Below, in pieces: positions 1 through 26,052 of a DNA stretch of 64,000 nt (position 1 is its first letter; every line of letters starts with the position of its first letter). Made by a program: the position numbers and the translations under genes. The stretch spans positions 1,474,701 through 1,538,700 of the forward strand of contig OX030965.1 in assembly GCA_943735955.1 (NCBI GenBank), given 5' to 3'. Source of the DNA: Piscicola geometra. Taxonomy: Eukaryota > Annelida > Clitellata > Hirudinida > Piscicolidae. The notes under the pieces are model-generated. The model searched no databases, was not told the origin of the DNA, and saw only the letters and a list, made by a program, of their open reading frames with translations.

Positions 1-15800
<15,800 letters not shown>

Positions 15801-16099
15801 GTAAAAAGCTTAAATAGTTACAATTAATTTTGAATCGTCTTTATATAAAAAAGTTCTCAATCTCCCAACTAAATACTTTGAAAAGGCAAATAAAAGGTAA
15901 ATAAATGTAATTATCCATAATAAAAAACTACCAAACAAAGTAAAAAAAAACAATAAAGTTTTAATAATAAAAAATTACGATTATTTAAAATAAATATTTG
16001 AGCTAGAATCATGAGAATTTTAAAGCGATGAATAGGAGAAGGGATTACGCGTGACTAGAACGATTTCAAAATGTGGACAGTCGATCATCGCTGATTTTC
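15801..16099. other. No feature recognised
   Basis: AT-rich sequence downstream of the last supported mosaic-gene exon. No exon, repeat or element end recognised. Confidence 0.5.
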
Positions 16100-16170
16100 T
16101 TAATCATCAATTATTACTTCATCGTCTTTACTATTGTTACTATTATTATTAACCAATGAAAAATTGCTAT
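16100..16170 (-). pseudogene. Original C-terminus of the acidic ORF beyond the hAT
   Basis: With the hAT and one TSD copy removed, the frame ending ...KSMNNN continues in phase through FSLVNNN and KDDEVIIDD to a TAA at 16102-16100. The Asn/Asp-rich composition continues unchanged. Confidence 0.5.
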
Positions 16171-17805
16171 AATGGGCGTATCCAGCCCCGAATAAAAGAG
16201 GGGCAGTTTTTATTATTTTTAATTTACTAAATATATTTTTGCATCAGTTAACACAAAGACAAAACTTATGGGCTTATTATTTATTTAGAACGTTAGAGTG
16301 TTTTTTGTATATTATGGAAAAAATAGTTTTTTTTCATAATATACAGAAACAACTTATTCTTTAAAAACTTGCGAGGGTTACGGGTAAATAAATGGTTATA
16401 GGGAACAACCACGACGGATTTTTCAAAATTATCAATTTCAAAAAAATTAATATACATTTAATAGATTTTTATTTGCAGATTGTAAATCTGTTTATATTTT
16501 TTGAATATTCCAATCGCTTCAAAAGTTATTCAGCTTTTAAACTCGAATAAATAGAACTTTTAGGGGAATTACGTACAACGCTGATTGGTTTGAATAAATA
16601 TGCGTTTCATGGACCTGGACTTTGAGAGTCTAACTTTATCACTATACTTTTTCCATCTCTCGTATATTGATGAATCTTTTTTTATGAATGAAAATTCAAA
16701 TTAAAAACTTAAATTAAAAGCTTATTTTGACAACTGAAATAAAAAAGTTACTTTATAGTGCTTTTGGGTCGCATTCATGATGCCAGCATGATCAATTTGA
16801 ATGATTCGAATGTTTTTTTATTTTATTTAAGATATTTTTAAAAATTTATAAAAAAAAGACCCAAAAAATCGTATGAAATCCTAATCCGAAACCCTTTTCG
16901 AGTCTAAAGTTTAGACTCTAGAGGCATTTAGAGAGTCAAAAGCGTCAGAAAATCATTTCAAAGTTAACTTTCCAATTTTGATTTACAATTTTAATTATCA
17001 TATTTTTTAATTCATGTTTTTATATGCTTTATTTGAATGTGAATTAAATTAGGAGACAAAATGGCGTGTAGCGAGCTTTTACGCATGCACTTTTAGTTAT
17101 CTTGAAAGAACCTAAAACTCCCAAATGACAGGCGATACTGTGTATGATGTGGTCTTGAGGGCTCAAAAATAGATTTAACTCAATGATTTTAGTATAATTT
17201 TGAAGAAAATGAAATATATTTTCAAAATATAATTACATATTTTAAAATATGTTGCTTATTTTAGAGAGTTTTAATAAAAACCTTTCACCTCTCTCTAAAG
17301 ACATTATAATTCATTCCCTGCTCATCAAATTTAATATCTTTTGACATATTTTATAGAACTTTTGAAGAAGTTTTCAAAAATCTTCAATTTAATTTTATAC
17401 TTTCTTTTTTGAGAGAGCAACTTGAAAAACTTTAAAATATGCTGGTGCCCAAACTGTGGATAACATAGTGTAAAACTAGTTATCGCTTTTAAAATTGTTA
17501 TTTAGTTTTTATATTATTAAAATTATATTCATTAAGAAGAAAATTATAAATTGGCGTTAGTCAAAACATTAATAAGTTAAAGTTATTTAGTTTTATACGA
17601 TGACTATCATTCATAAAAATTCCCAAGTTAAAGCTAATTAGCATAGCGTCGTGGGGGTTGCTAGTTATAGGTAACTAATTGTTATTTTGTTATCTGTGGG
17701 TATGTACTCAAAATTTGGTTTAATTAATTTGTTACTTATTCAAATGGATTTCCAGTTAATAAATGGAGAGCAGCGGCCCCTTGCCCACCCCTGGATACGC
17801 TCCTG
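16171..17805. mobile_element. hAT element (GGGCGTATCCAG ends)
   Basis: Left end GGGCGTATCCAGCCCC, right end CCCCTGGATACGCTCCTG. Flanks ATTGCTAT (16163-16170) and ATTGTTAT (17806-17813) match 7 of 8. No intact transposase seen; the interior is AT-rich. The insertion cuts the acidic ORF. Confidence 0.7.
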
Positions 17806-18345
17806 ATTGTTATTCATACTTTTAGCGATACAATTGTTTGAACTACTGGCATTCAAATTCAGATTGTCATTGTTAGCAACGTTGGCAGCTTCATTATCGT
17901 CTTCTTCATCATCAAAATAATAACCAGGATTCACTCCGTCGAAGCCTTCATCGTCATCAGTCACATGATATATATAATCGAATTCAATATCAATACTATG
18001 ACTATCAATTAATACCTCGTCATCATCGTCGTCATCATCATCATCTTCACCAATAACGTAATCATAGTCATCATGATCGAAGAACTCTTCTTGCTTATTT
18101 ATGACTTTTTCCAAGTGAGGCGGCCATCTTGGCAATATCTCTGATGAAGTCACCACTTTGGTAACCGTTGCTAGGCGGTGTTAGGAGGGTGGTGCTGGTG
18201 CGAAAGGTGAAGGTGTGCGCATTGTCCCGTTGAGAAACAACATTTGTGATGAGCGGTTGATGATTGGGATCATCATTATCAGCATCATCGTCACCATCAT
18301 CATCACGGTCATGCTGGGCGTTGTTATGGCAGATACTTGGGTCGT
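17806..18345 (-). pseudogene. Acidic ORF, C-terminal portion
   Basis: The frame 18156-17806 encodes ILPRWPPHLEKVINKQEEFF, a DDDDDDDDD run, DSHSIDIEFDYIYHV and an Asn-rich end. Just upstream a second frame reads DNAHTFTFRTSTTLL...AKMAASLGK. Removing one A from the five-A run (plus-strand T 18106-18110) would join them at LGK|VINK. Coding potential stops exactly at the LINE C tail (18346) on one side and at the hAT TSD (17806-17813) on the other. Confidence 0.5.
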
Positions 18346-18351
18346 TGCTGT

Positions 18352-18396
<45 letters not shown>

Positions 18397-18957
18397 TGTC
18401 ATTTTTGTATAGCGCCGGGCACGCAACTGAGCGCTCTTACTACGTCGTAATGCAATAAAGAAATAAAAGTAATTTTAATATTAATGTTATAAAAAGGAAT
18501 GCAAAGAGTAGCATGGAGTAAATATTTTGAGTGATAAGTTAAAGTAATGAGTTTTCAGATTTGTTTTGAAAGTCGAAAATTGGTTGATGTTGCGAAGTGC
18601 AGGCGGAAGGGCATTCCAAGTTGTTGGAGCTGCGTGACAGAATGCTCTTTTTGAGATGTTGTTTGTAGTGGATTTTTGGTTGAGGAGAAGAGATGAAGAG
18701 GAACGCAGTTGTTTGTTTGATGTTTTGTTGGTTATGAGTTTGCTGAGATATGACGGTATTGAAGTTTGAAGAATTTTGAATGTAGTGATGGCTATTTTGA
18801 AGGATATTCGAAAATCTATAGGAAGCCAGTGAAGTTTTATAAGATTATCATTTGATGACTGAACAAGGTGATGGCCTGGTAGTCACAATTGAGTGTGATT
18901 CTAGCAGCCTTGTTTAAAACTGACTGTAGACGATTTCTTTCTTGATTGGTGATATTA
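18346..18957 (-). mobile_element. LINE C 3' segment
   Basis: Minus-strand frame continuing the RT (NKAARITLN, then LHWLPIDFRISFKIA after a frame break, and AAPTTWNALPPALRNINQF), followed by the tail that matches SINE1 and (ATT)n at about 18396-18350. Confidence 0.75.
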
Positions 18958-19858
18958 TTAATCTCACGTCTATGCTTTAAACATGGCGTGTTTATTTTTT
19001 TCTCGTTCTTAGTGGATATTTTATTTACTTATTAACTTTAGCTAACTTTTTTGCAGTATTTTCTTTGGTTTATTTATTCTCAGTCGTCTCGAGTTAATTT
19101 TATTTCACAAATACTCCATTCCTGCGATTCCTCACCGATTGTCATTATCGCTCAACATCACATCACCAAAATGAAATATTCTCCTAATCAATTATTATAA
19201 TTTCGCAACAACACGACTCTCTGCCCTCCTCCAAAATCACTACGTAACTTTCTTTTCAAAAACAAAATATGGAATCCTAATTCTAATAAATCTAAACATC
19301 TACTTCCACGTTCAACAAAAATAATCAAACCTCTACAATTTGCTCATATCAATTCACGATCCGCCGCCAACAAAGCTTCCCTAATTCTCGACACAATCTC
19401 TCAACATCACATTGCCATCATGGCCATCACTGAGACATGGATCTCAGCTGACGCACCACCAGCAGTCAAGAATGACCTATGTCCACCAGGTTTTTCAGTA
19501 GTCCATCAGCATCGTGAGACTGGAAGAAAAGGTGGTGGGATTGCACTTGTGCACACAAATGATGTCATCTGCCAACGTATCGCCACGACCAAATTCACTG
19601 AATTCGAACACTTCACAGTCAAAATCATCAACACTAAATCCCCAATCAACTTCACAATAATTTACAGACCACCTGGCCCAATCACAACATACTTCCTCAA
19701 TGAGTTCTCTCAGCTCATCGAGAGTGATCGTCTTAACAACAACAACAATCTGAATAAGATGATAAATATAAATTTCCACTAAGAACCTGACAAAGAGCGC
19801 TTCTGTTGCGTGCCTTAGCGCTATATAAATGAATTTTATTATTATTATTATTATTATT
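18958..19858 (+). mobile_element. Internally deleted LINE C copy, antisense inside LINE C
   Basis: Starts with the LINE C 5' end (CTCACGTCTATGC...ATGGCGTG) at about 18965, runs through an endonuclease portion (19420-19740: MAITETWISADAPPAVKNDL, GGGIALVHTNDV, IIYRPP), then jumps at about 19743 to the 3' tail (GAGCGCTTCTGTTGCGTGCC, GCGCTATATAAATGA) and (ATT)n. The RT is deleted, giving a short non-autonomous-looking form. Confidence 0.7.
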
Positions 19859-21237
19859 GTATAATAGCGAGTTACAGTAGTCAAGTCTGCTTAGTATTAG
19901 ACATCTGGAAAGTGAGGCGGAAAGATCAGTAGTAATGAATGGGCGTATGTGTTTGATTGCTTTGAGATGATAGTGTGATGATTGGATGATAGATGTGATG
20001 TGGTTTTTGAAAGTGAGTTTGCTGTCAAGGGTGATTCCGAGTATTTTGAAAGTGTTATTGATGGGGATGTTATTAAAGTTGATGTCGACAGATGATATTG
20101 TATTTAAACTATTTAATTGAAAAGGGGTACCTAGCTTTATTATTTCTGATTTAGTGGTGTTGAACTGGAGATAGTTATTGAGGAACCAAGTTTCCATGGT
20201 TTTTATACAAAATGTGAGGTTACTAGTAGCTTGGTTGGATGTATTAGGTGTGATGAATTGAAGAAGTTGTATATCATCAGCATATTTATGGTAGGTTGTA
20301 TAGAATTGGTTGACTATATTTGAGATGGTGAGATGTATGTGGTGAAAAAAAGCGGTCCAAGAACAGAGCCTTGAGGAACGCCGTGTTGTATATTGGTTGG
20401 TGATGAGATGTGTGTACCTAATTTAACTTGATAATGTCTATTTTCTAAATATGATGACAGCCAGTTTGAAGCAGCTCCATCAACTCCAAATTCTTTATGA
20501 AGTCTGTCGATGAGGATGGAATGGCTGATGGTGTCGAAGGCTGCTGATAGGTCGAGTGATGCGAGGAGGGTGGTGTTTTTTGAGTCGCGTGCATTGAAAA
20601 TGTGGTCAGTTAGAGGAAGTAGGGCTGTTTCTGTAAAGTGGTAAGGTCTGTAGGCTGATTGATGACTGGGGTAGTTTGGATTGGAGGTGATATGAGATTG
20701 TAGTTGTTTTAATACGGCCCTTTCCATAATTTTTGGTATGGTGGTCAGATTGGAAATAGGTCGAAAATTTTCTAGACTGATTGTGTCAAAGTTGGCTTTT
20801 TTTAATATTGGTGTAATTTGAGCTGCTTCGAAAGTAGATGGAAAACATCCTTCTTGGAAAGATAAGTTGACGAGCTGTGAAATGGCTTTTGACAATATTG
20901 GGCTACATTGTCTTATAACTTGGTGAAAAAAAGGGTCTATGGGCGATGTCTTCGTGCATGTAGCATAAATAATAATATCTTCAGATGTTGTTGGTTTGAA
21001 GTTAGATATGGGGTCAATGATGTTTTTTCTATGAGTGTGTGTGAACTGTTTGTTTTGAGATTGTGATAGGAGATTATCAATGTTCTTATGAATATTTTCA
21101 ATTTTGCTGCTGAAAAAGTTGTTGAAGATGGAAGCCATGTTTGTATTGCTTGAGTTCTTGGATGGATCATTTTTTTGCCGGTGTAATAGTTTATTTAGAT
21201 TGTGCCATAGAGTACGTGGGTTATTGGATGAATCCAT
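19859..21237 (-). CDS. LINE C reverse transcriptase domain, split
   Basis: 21237-20314 carries LKKANFDTISLENFRPISNL, ASLDLSAAFDTISH (palm motif A), then HGVPQGSVLGPLFF (motif B). After a frame break, 20197-19859 carries NTTKSEIIKLG, LGITLDSKLTFKNHI and LSRLDYCNSLLY. The last part of the domain lies beyond the inserted copy, at 18957-18480. The YADD catalytic region falls near 20280-20310, where the frame breaks. Confidence 0.8.
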
Positions 21238-21349
21238 TTTCGTTTTGATTATTAATATTCTTGATTTGATAATTGCTTCTCTTGTTAATGCTTTAGCTTT
21301 ATCATATAGTTGTTTATTAGAAGATGAAGGATCTTTGAAATAAGTTTTC

Positions 21350-22222
21350 TCAGCTTTCCTTCTGTGTCTTTTGGCTTTTATTGCCTTCAGTGAAATCTAA
21401 TAGTTTGAGGATGACATTGTTCATGTGTTCGACGTATTGGTCTGTAGTGCAACTCTTGCTGTCTAATATAGAAGATGATTTTAGGTCAATATTGAAATTT
21501 ATCCAGTCTATTTTTTTGATCCTACGGTAGTTGATTGTGGTGTTAATTGGAATTGGCTTTATTAAGGATAGCGTAGATAAAATGAGATGATGATCGGAAA
21601 ATAATGTTGGATGTATTGAATGTTTAGTGATGAAACTAGATGCGTTGTTACTGGTTATGAGTAAGCCGAGGGTGTTGCCATTTTCATGAGTTGGGACATT
21701 AATGTGCTGATATAGGTAGTATTCGCCAATGATATTTTGAAGCTTTCCATTAATTAGTGTGGTAGAATTAGAAGTGTGAGGAGCTTTAAAGTCTCCACAC
21801 AAGATTAAATTAGAATTTAGAGACGTTAGAGAAACGATGAGTTGGGAATACTGTGTGATGAAATTAGTAAGTGAGTTATTCGGTGGCCTATAAATAATGA
21901 CTATGTGTAAAGGAGTTTGTGTTTTAGTTAGTTTAATTATAAGATATTCATAATCTGAGAAAACTACTGATTCAACTACAGAGCACTTTATGCTGGCCTT
22001 ATGTATGAAGGCTAGACCGCCTTCCCTCTTGCCTCCATAAGTGCCCCTGTGACTATGTATTACAGAATACCCTGGTGGTGCTGAATCATTCTTGATCGCT
22101 GTCGGAGCGTCTGAAGGCATCCACGTTTCTGTAAGACATAACATGTCTAACTTATGCTCATTAATTAAGTCGTGTAACAGACCTGCTTTTTTAACGGAAG
22201 ACCTGGTATTTAAAGAATACAA
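21350..22222 (-). CDS. LINE C endonuclease domain
   Basis: 290-codon frame. SLNTRSSVKKAGLL, then LCLTETWMPSDAPTAIKN (apurinic-like endonuclease LTETW motif), GGLAFIHK, VIIYRPP, LILCGDFKAPH (family GDFN; here GDFK) and SDHHLI near the end give the order of a LINE EEP endonuclease. It ends in a stop just before the RT part, so this copy is probably inactive. Upstream, at 22430-22290, the minus frame holds three copies of a 45-bp Pro/Ser/Asn repeat (SISPPNSAEF). Confidence 0.8.
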   Translation of the reverse strand: MYSLNTRSSVKKAGLLHDLINEHKLDMLCLTETWMPSDAPTAIKNDSAPPGYSVIHSHRGTYGGKREGGLAFIHKASIKCSVVESVVFSDYEYLIIKLTKTQTPLHIVIIYRPPNNSLTNFITQYSQLIVSLTSLNSNLILCGDFKAPHTSNSTTLINGKLQNIIGEYYLYQHINVPTHENGNTLGLLITSNNASSFITKHSIHPTLFSDHHLILSTLSLIKPIPINTTINYRRIKKIDWINFNIDLKSSSILDSKSCTTDQYVEHMNNVILKLLDFTEGNKSQKTQKES

Positions 22223-22511
22223 ATTTAGTTAATTGACACTATTTATTTTATTATTTAAGCTTGCTATTTTTTGTGTTGCTGAAGATTTAAATGAGTTTGG
22301 TGGAGATATAGAGGAGTATGATAGAAATTCAGCTGAGTTTGGTGGAGATATAGAAGAGTTTGATGGAAATTCAGCTAAGTTTGGTGGAGATTTAGTTGAG
22401 TTTTAGTTTGAATTTGGTTTCCAGATTTTGTTGATGAATAATGTATTTCGTAATTTTTTGTAGACTCGAGTGGTGATTTGAGAAAGGATTTCAAAAAGTT
22501 GTGATGATGAT

Positions 22512-23455
22512 TATTACATCAACAATCTACCAACAGGACTCTCTTCTGAGGTGAGACTTTTTGCAGACGACACCATAACATACCTCACCGTCACCAAACC
22601 CGAAGATGCTGCTCGCCTCCAGGAGGACCTGAACCTACTCGCACAACGGGAACAGAAATGGATGATGGAATTCCACCCCAAGAAATGCCAAGTCCTGTCA
22701 ATCACCCGCAAGCAACAACCAGATGTGCATAAATATACTCTACACGGCACCATACTAGAGCATACCAACACTGCGAAATACTTAGGAGTCACCCTCATGC
22801 AAAACCTAAACTGGAACACCCACATTAATAACATAACGTCAAAGGCAAGCAAATCCCTATCCTTCATTCGGAGAAATCTACAGATTAAAAACAAAGAGCT
22901 GAAAACAAGAGCTTACCAGGCATTGGTAAGGCCACATCTGGAATATGCCTGCGCAGTTTGGGACCCCCACACCAGAGCCAACATCACGAAAATAGAAATG
23001 ATACAAAGGACAGCTGCAAGATACGTTACCGGCTGCTGGCGGTACAATGCAAGCGTAAGCGAGATGCTGGACAGCTTGAAATGGACACCACTGGCCGAAC
23101 GAAGAAAACAACAAAGACTAGTCTTGATGTAAAAAATCCACAACAAGCTAGTAGCCGTAAACGAAAGTCACCAGTATGCTAAGCCGATAGCAAAGACAGT
23201 GCGTGGCGCCCACCAACATGCATACCTAGAGCCTCACCACCACGCTGATTACCTACGTAATGCATTCTTCCCACGCACCATTAAAGAATGGAATGCCCTG
23301 CCAGATTCAGTCGTATCGGCCCGCACTCCAGATGCCTTCAAGTCCCTACTGGAGGCCTGTCATTGAAAAACTATTAAAACTGGACATAATAGTCTACAAT
23401 GTAAACTGTCTACATATAGACTGAGTCTAGTAAATACGGAAGAAGAAAAAGAAGA
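22512..23455 (+). mobile_element. LINE F 3' part with RT C-terminal half
   Basis: The frame 22515-23131 carries RLFADDTITYLTV (YADD-type motif C, here FADD), LGVTLMQNLNWNTHI, AYQALVRPHLEYACAVWDP and RTAARYVTGCW. It continues after one frameshift to about 23365 (NAFFPRTIKEWNALPDSVV). The tail is GGAAGAAGAAAAAGAAGAGG. A CR1/Rex-type RT unlike LINE C, 5'-truncated, inserted in the 5' part of LINE C. Confidence 0.75.
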
Positions 23456-23709
23456 GGCTAATATAGATGGAGTCAGTTTATTTTATTTAATTAAGATCAA
23501 CGAGATATTTGGTAGATAGGTTAGAACGAGATTTGGTAGACAAGTTATAAGCAACGAGGATGAAAGAAAGTTATGAAATATTTAGACTTAGCCAAATTAT
23601 ATTTAAAATAAAAACATATAATTAATTTGAAAAAGTTAATATTAAAGAGTAATTAATAGTAAGTTACGACGAGTGAAAAACACGCCATGTTGTGAGCATA
23701 GACATGAGA

Positions 23710-23877
23710 TAATGACGAGCATTATTATAGGGCGTATAACCCGAACGGGCTTCCAGGCCACTTAGGCTGCATATTTTCATTTGCGCCTTTGGGTTACTAG
23801 AACATTGGTTGCACTTGAACCTAGGACCTTTCATTATTGGCCAAGCCGAGAGTCGTTACCGACTCGGCTACCCGTTC
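23710..23877 (-). mobile_element. SINE2 (tRNA-derived), copy
   Basis: Minus strand: GAACGGGTAGCCGAGTCGG (A-box region), CTAGGTTCAAGTGC (B-box-like), CCCAAAGGCGCAAATG body, CCCGTTCGGGTTATACGCCC tail. It abuts the 5' end of LINE C without spacer. Confidence 0.75.
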
Positions 23878-23885
23878 ACCCGTTT

Positions 23886-24797
<912 letters not shown>

Positions 24798-26052
24798 CAT
24801 GATGGTAGTAGTAAATGAAAATCAAGTTGACCAAAAAATGAAAAATAAAAAATACACGTGCTTTTAATTGTCTGAAATCATTTTAAATTTTTAACTACAA
24901 AACGAACCAGAAAATCTAAAAAAACTAAAATTTAAAATTAAATTAAGTACATTAAATTATTTATTTTGTTGAAAGTGAGTGCTTGAAATTTCTTGCCAGG
25001 CTATTGCTGAGTAAATACCTCATCTTGAGTGTCAGCGAAGATTAAATTGAAACATAGGAAGTTCGCTCAGAAAGATAGGATTTAAGCCAGATAAGAGAAG
25101 ATCCAGAAATATCAAAAGAAGAATCTAAAACATTCAATAAAAAAGTATGATCGACAGGATCAAAAGCAGATGAAAAGTCAAGGCATAAAAGAAGAGTAGA
25201 ATCAGAAGTTAATATAAGGTCATTATAGTAGCAACCCCAATCGACTTATGCTAATGAGCAAAAGTGACGTTTTACAGTACAATTATAGAAAAGTCTTAAA
25301 ATTTAAGTTATGCGTTATTCTATCGAAATAAAGAAGCAAGTGCATGAAAGACAATTTTATTATCTTTTAAATGAGTATTTTATTAATAAATTATGTATTA
25401 TGTAAGCTTTCAAATAAAAGGATTTAATCAAAATACCCTTTGAATCTAGCGTAACAGTAAAAAGCTATAATTTAGGGACTGCTACTTTTTATACGTACTT
25501 ATTCATTTCTTAATCCGCTAACCAACAAATTACGTATAATATTGAATTATACATAATTAGATTCGTCTTTAATTAATCTATCATTATATTTTTCTTAAGT
25601 TGAATAAATATTAAGAGAGAAGTCAGAAAACTCGAGGCAAAGCTTTAAATTAAGTAATTCGGGAATCAATAAAGATAGTTTTTACTTAAGAAGGTTATTA
25701 AAAAAGTATAAGTTATACTCAATGAAATTCTGTAAAAAAAGCTTTGAAAAAACATTTTTTAAGTATGCGGAATAGATTTTAAAGACTTAACACAAAATTG
25801 AAAAGTTATTAAGTTAAAATTGTAAGTCAGCACATCTCTGAAATTTGTTTCGTCTGCTACACATTCAATAACTGAATTTCAATTACAATAGTACAGGATA
25901 TTTTGTTTAACTAACTTAATTTGTTTTCTTGATTTATAAGTGAATATTTTATTTTAATTTAAGTTTAGAAGAATTATTATTTTTAATTAATAACATTTAC
26001 TATTCACTAACAACTTTCAGACTTCATAGTTTCACATACAGGTCTTTTAACA

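Larger units (their letters stand above)
18346..23713 (-). mobile_element. LINE C (CR1/L2-group-like non-LTR retrotransposon) with insertions
   Basis: 5' end near 23713 (TCTCATGTCTATGCTCACAA on the minus strand), 5' region to 23460 and 22500-22230, endonuclease 22222-21350, RT 21237-19859 and 18957-18480, 3' tail at 18480-18350 ending in (ATT)n. Interrupted by LINE F (22512-23455) and by an antisense copy of itself (18958-19858). The RT reading NSLLYN stops at 19859 and resumes as NITNQERNRLQSVLNKAARI at 18957, so the internal copy inserted cleanly. The 3' tail CAGTTGCGTGCCCGGCGCTA is shared with SINE1. Confidence 0.8.

Noticed and set aside
17740..17805. Natural C-terminus RIQGWARGRCSPFINW of the acidic ORF
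   Set aside because: These codons lie inside the hAT terminus, so the reading is a fusion created by the insertion.
18958..19858. 5' inversion of LINE C by twin priming
   Set aside because: The plus-strand segment has its own 3' tail and ATT run at 19800-19858 and the host RT frame is continuous across it, so it is a separate insertion.
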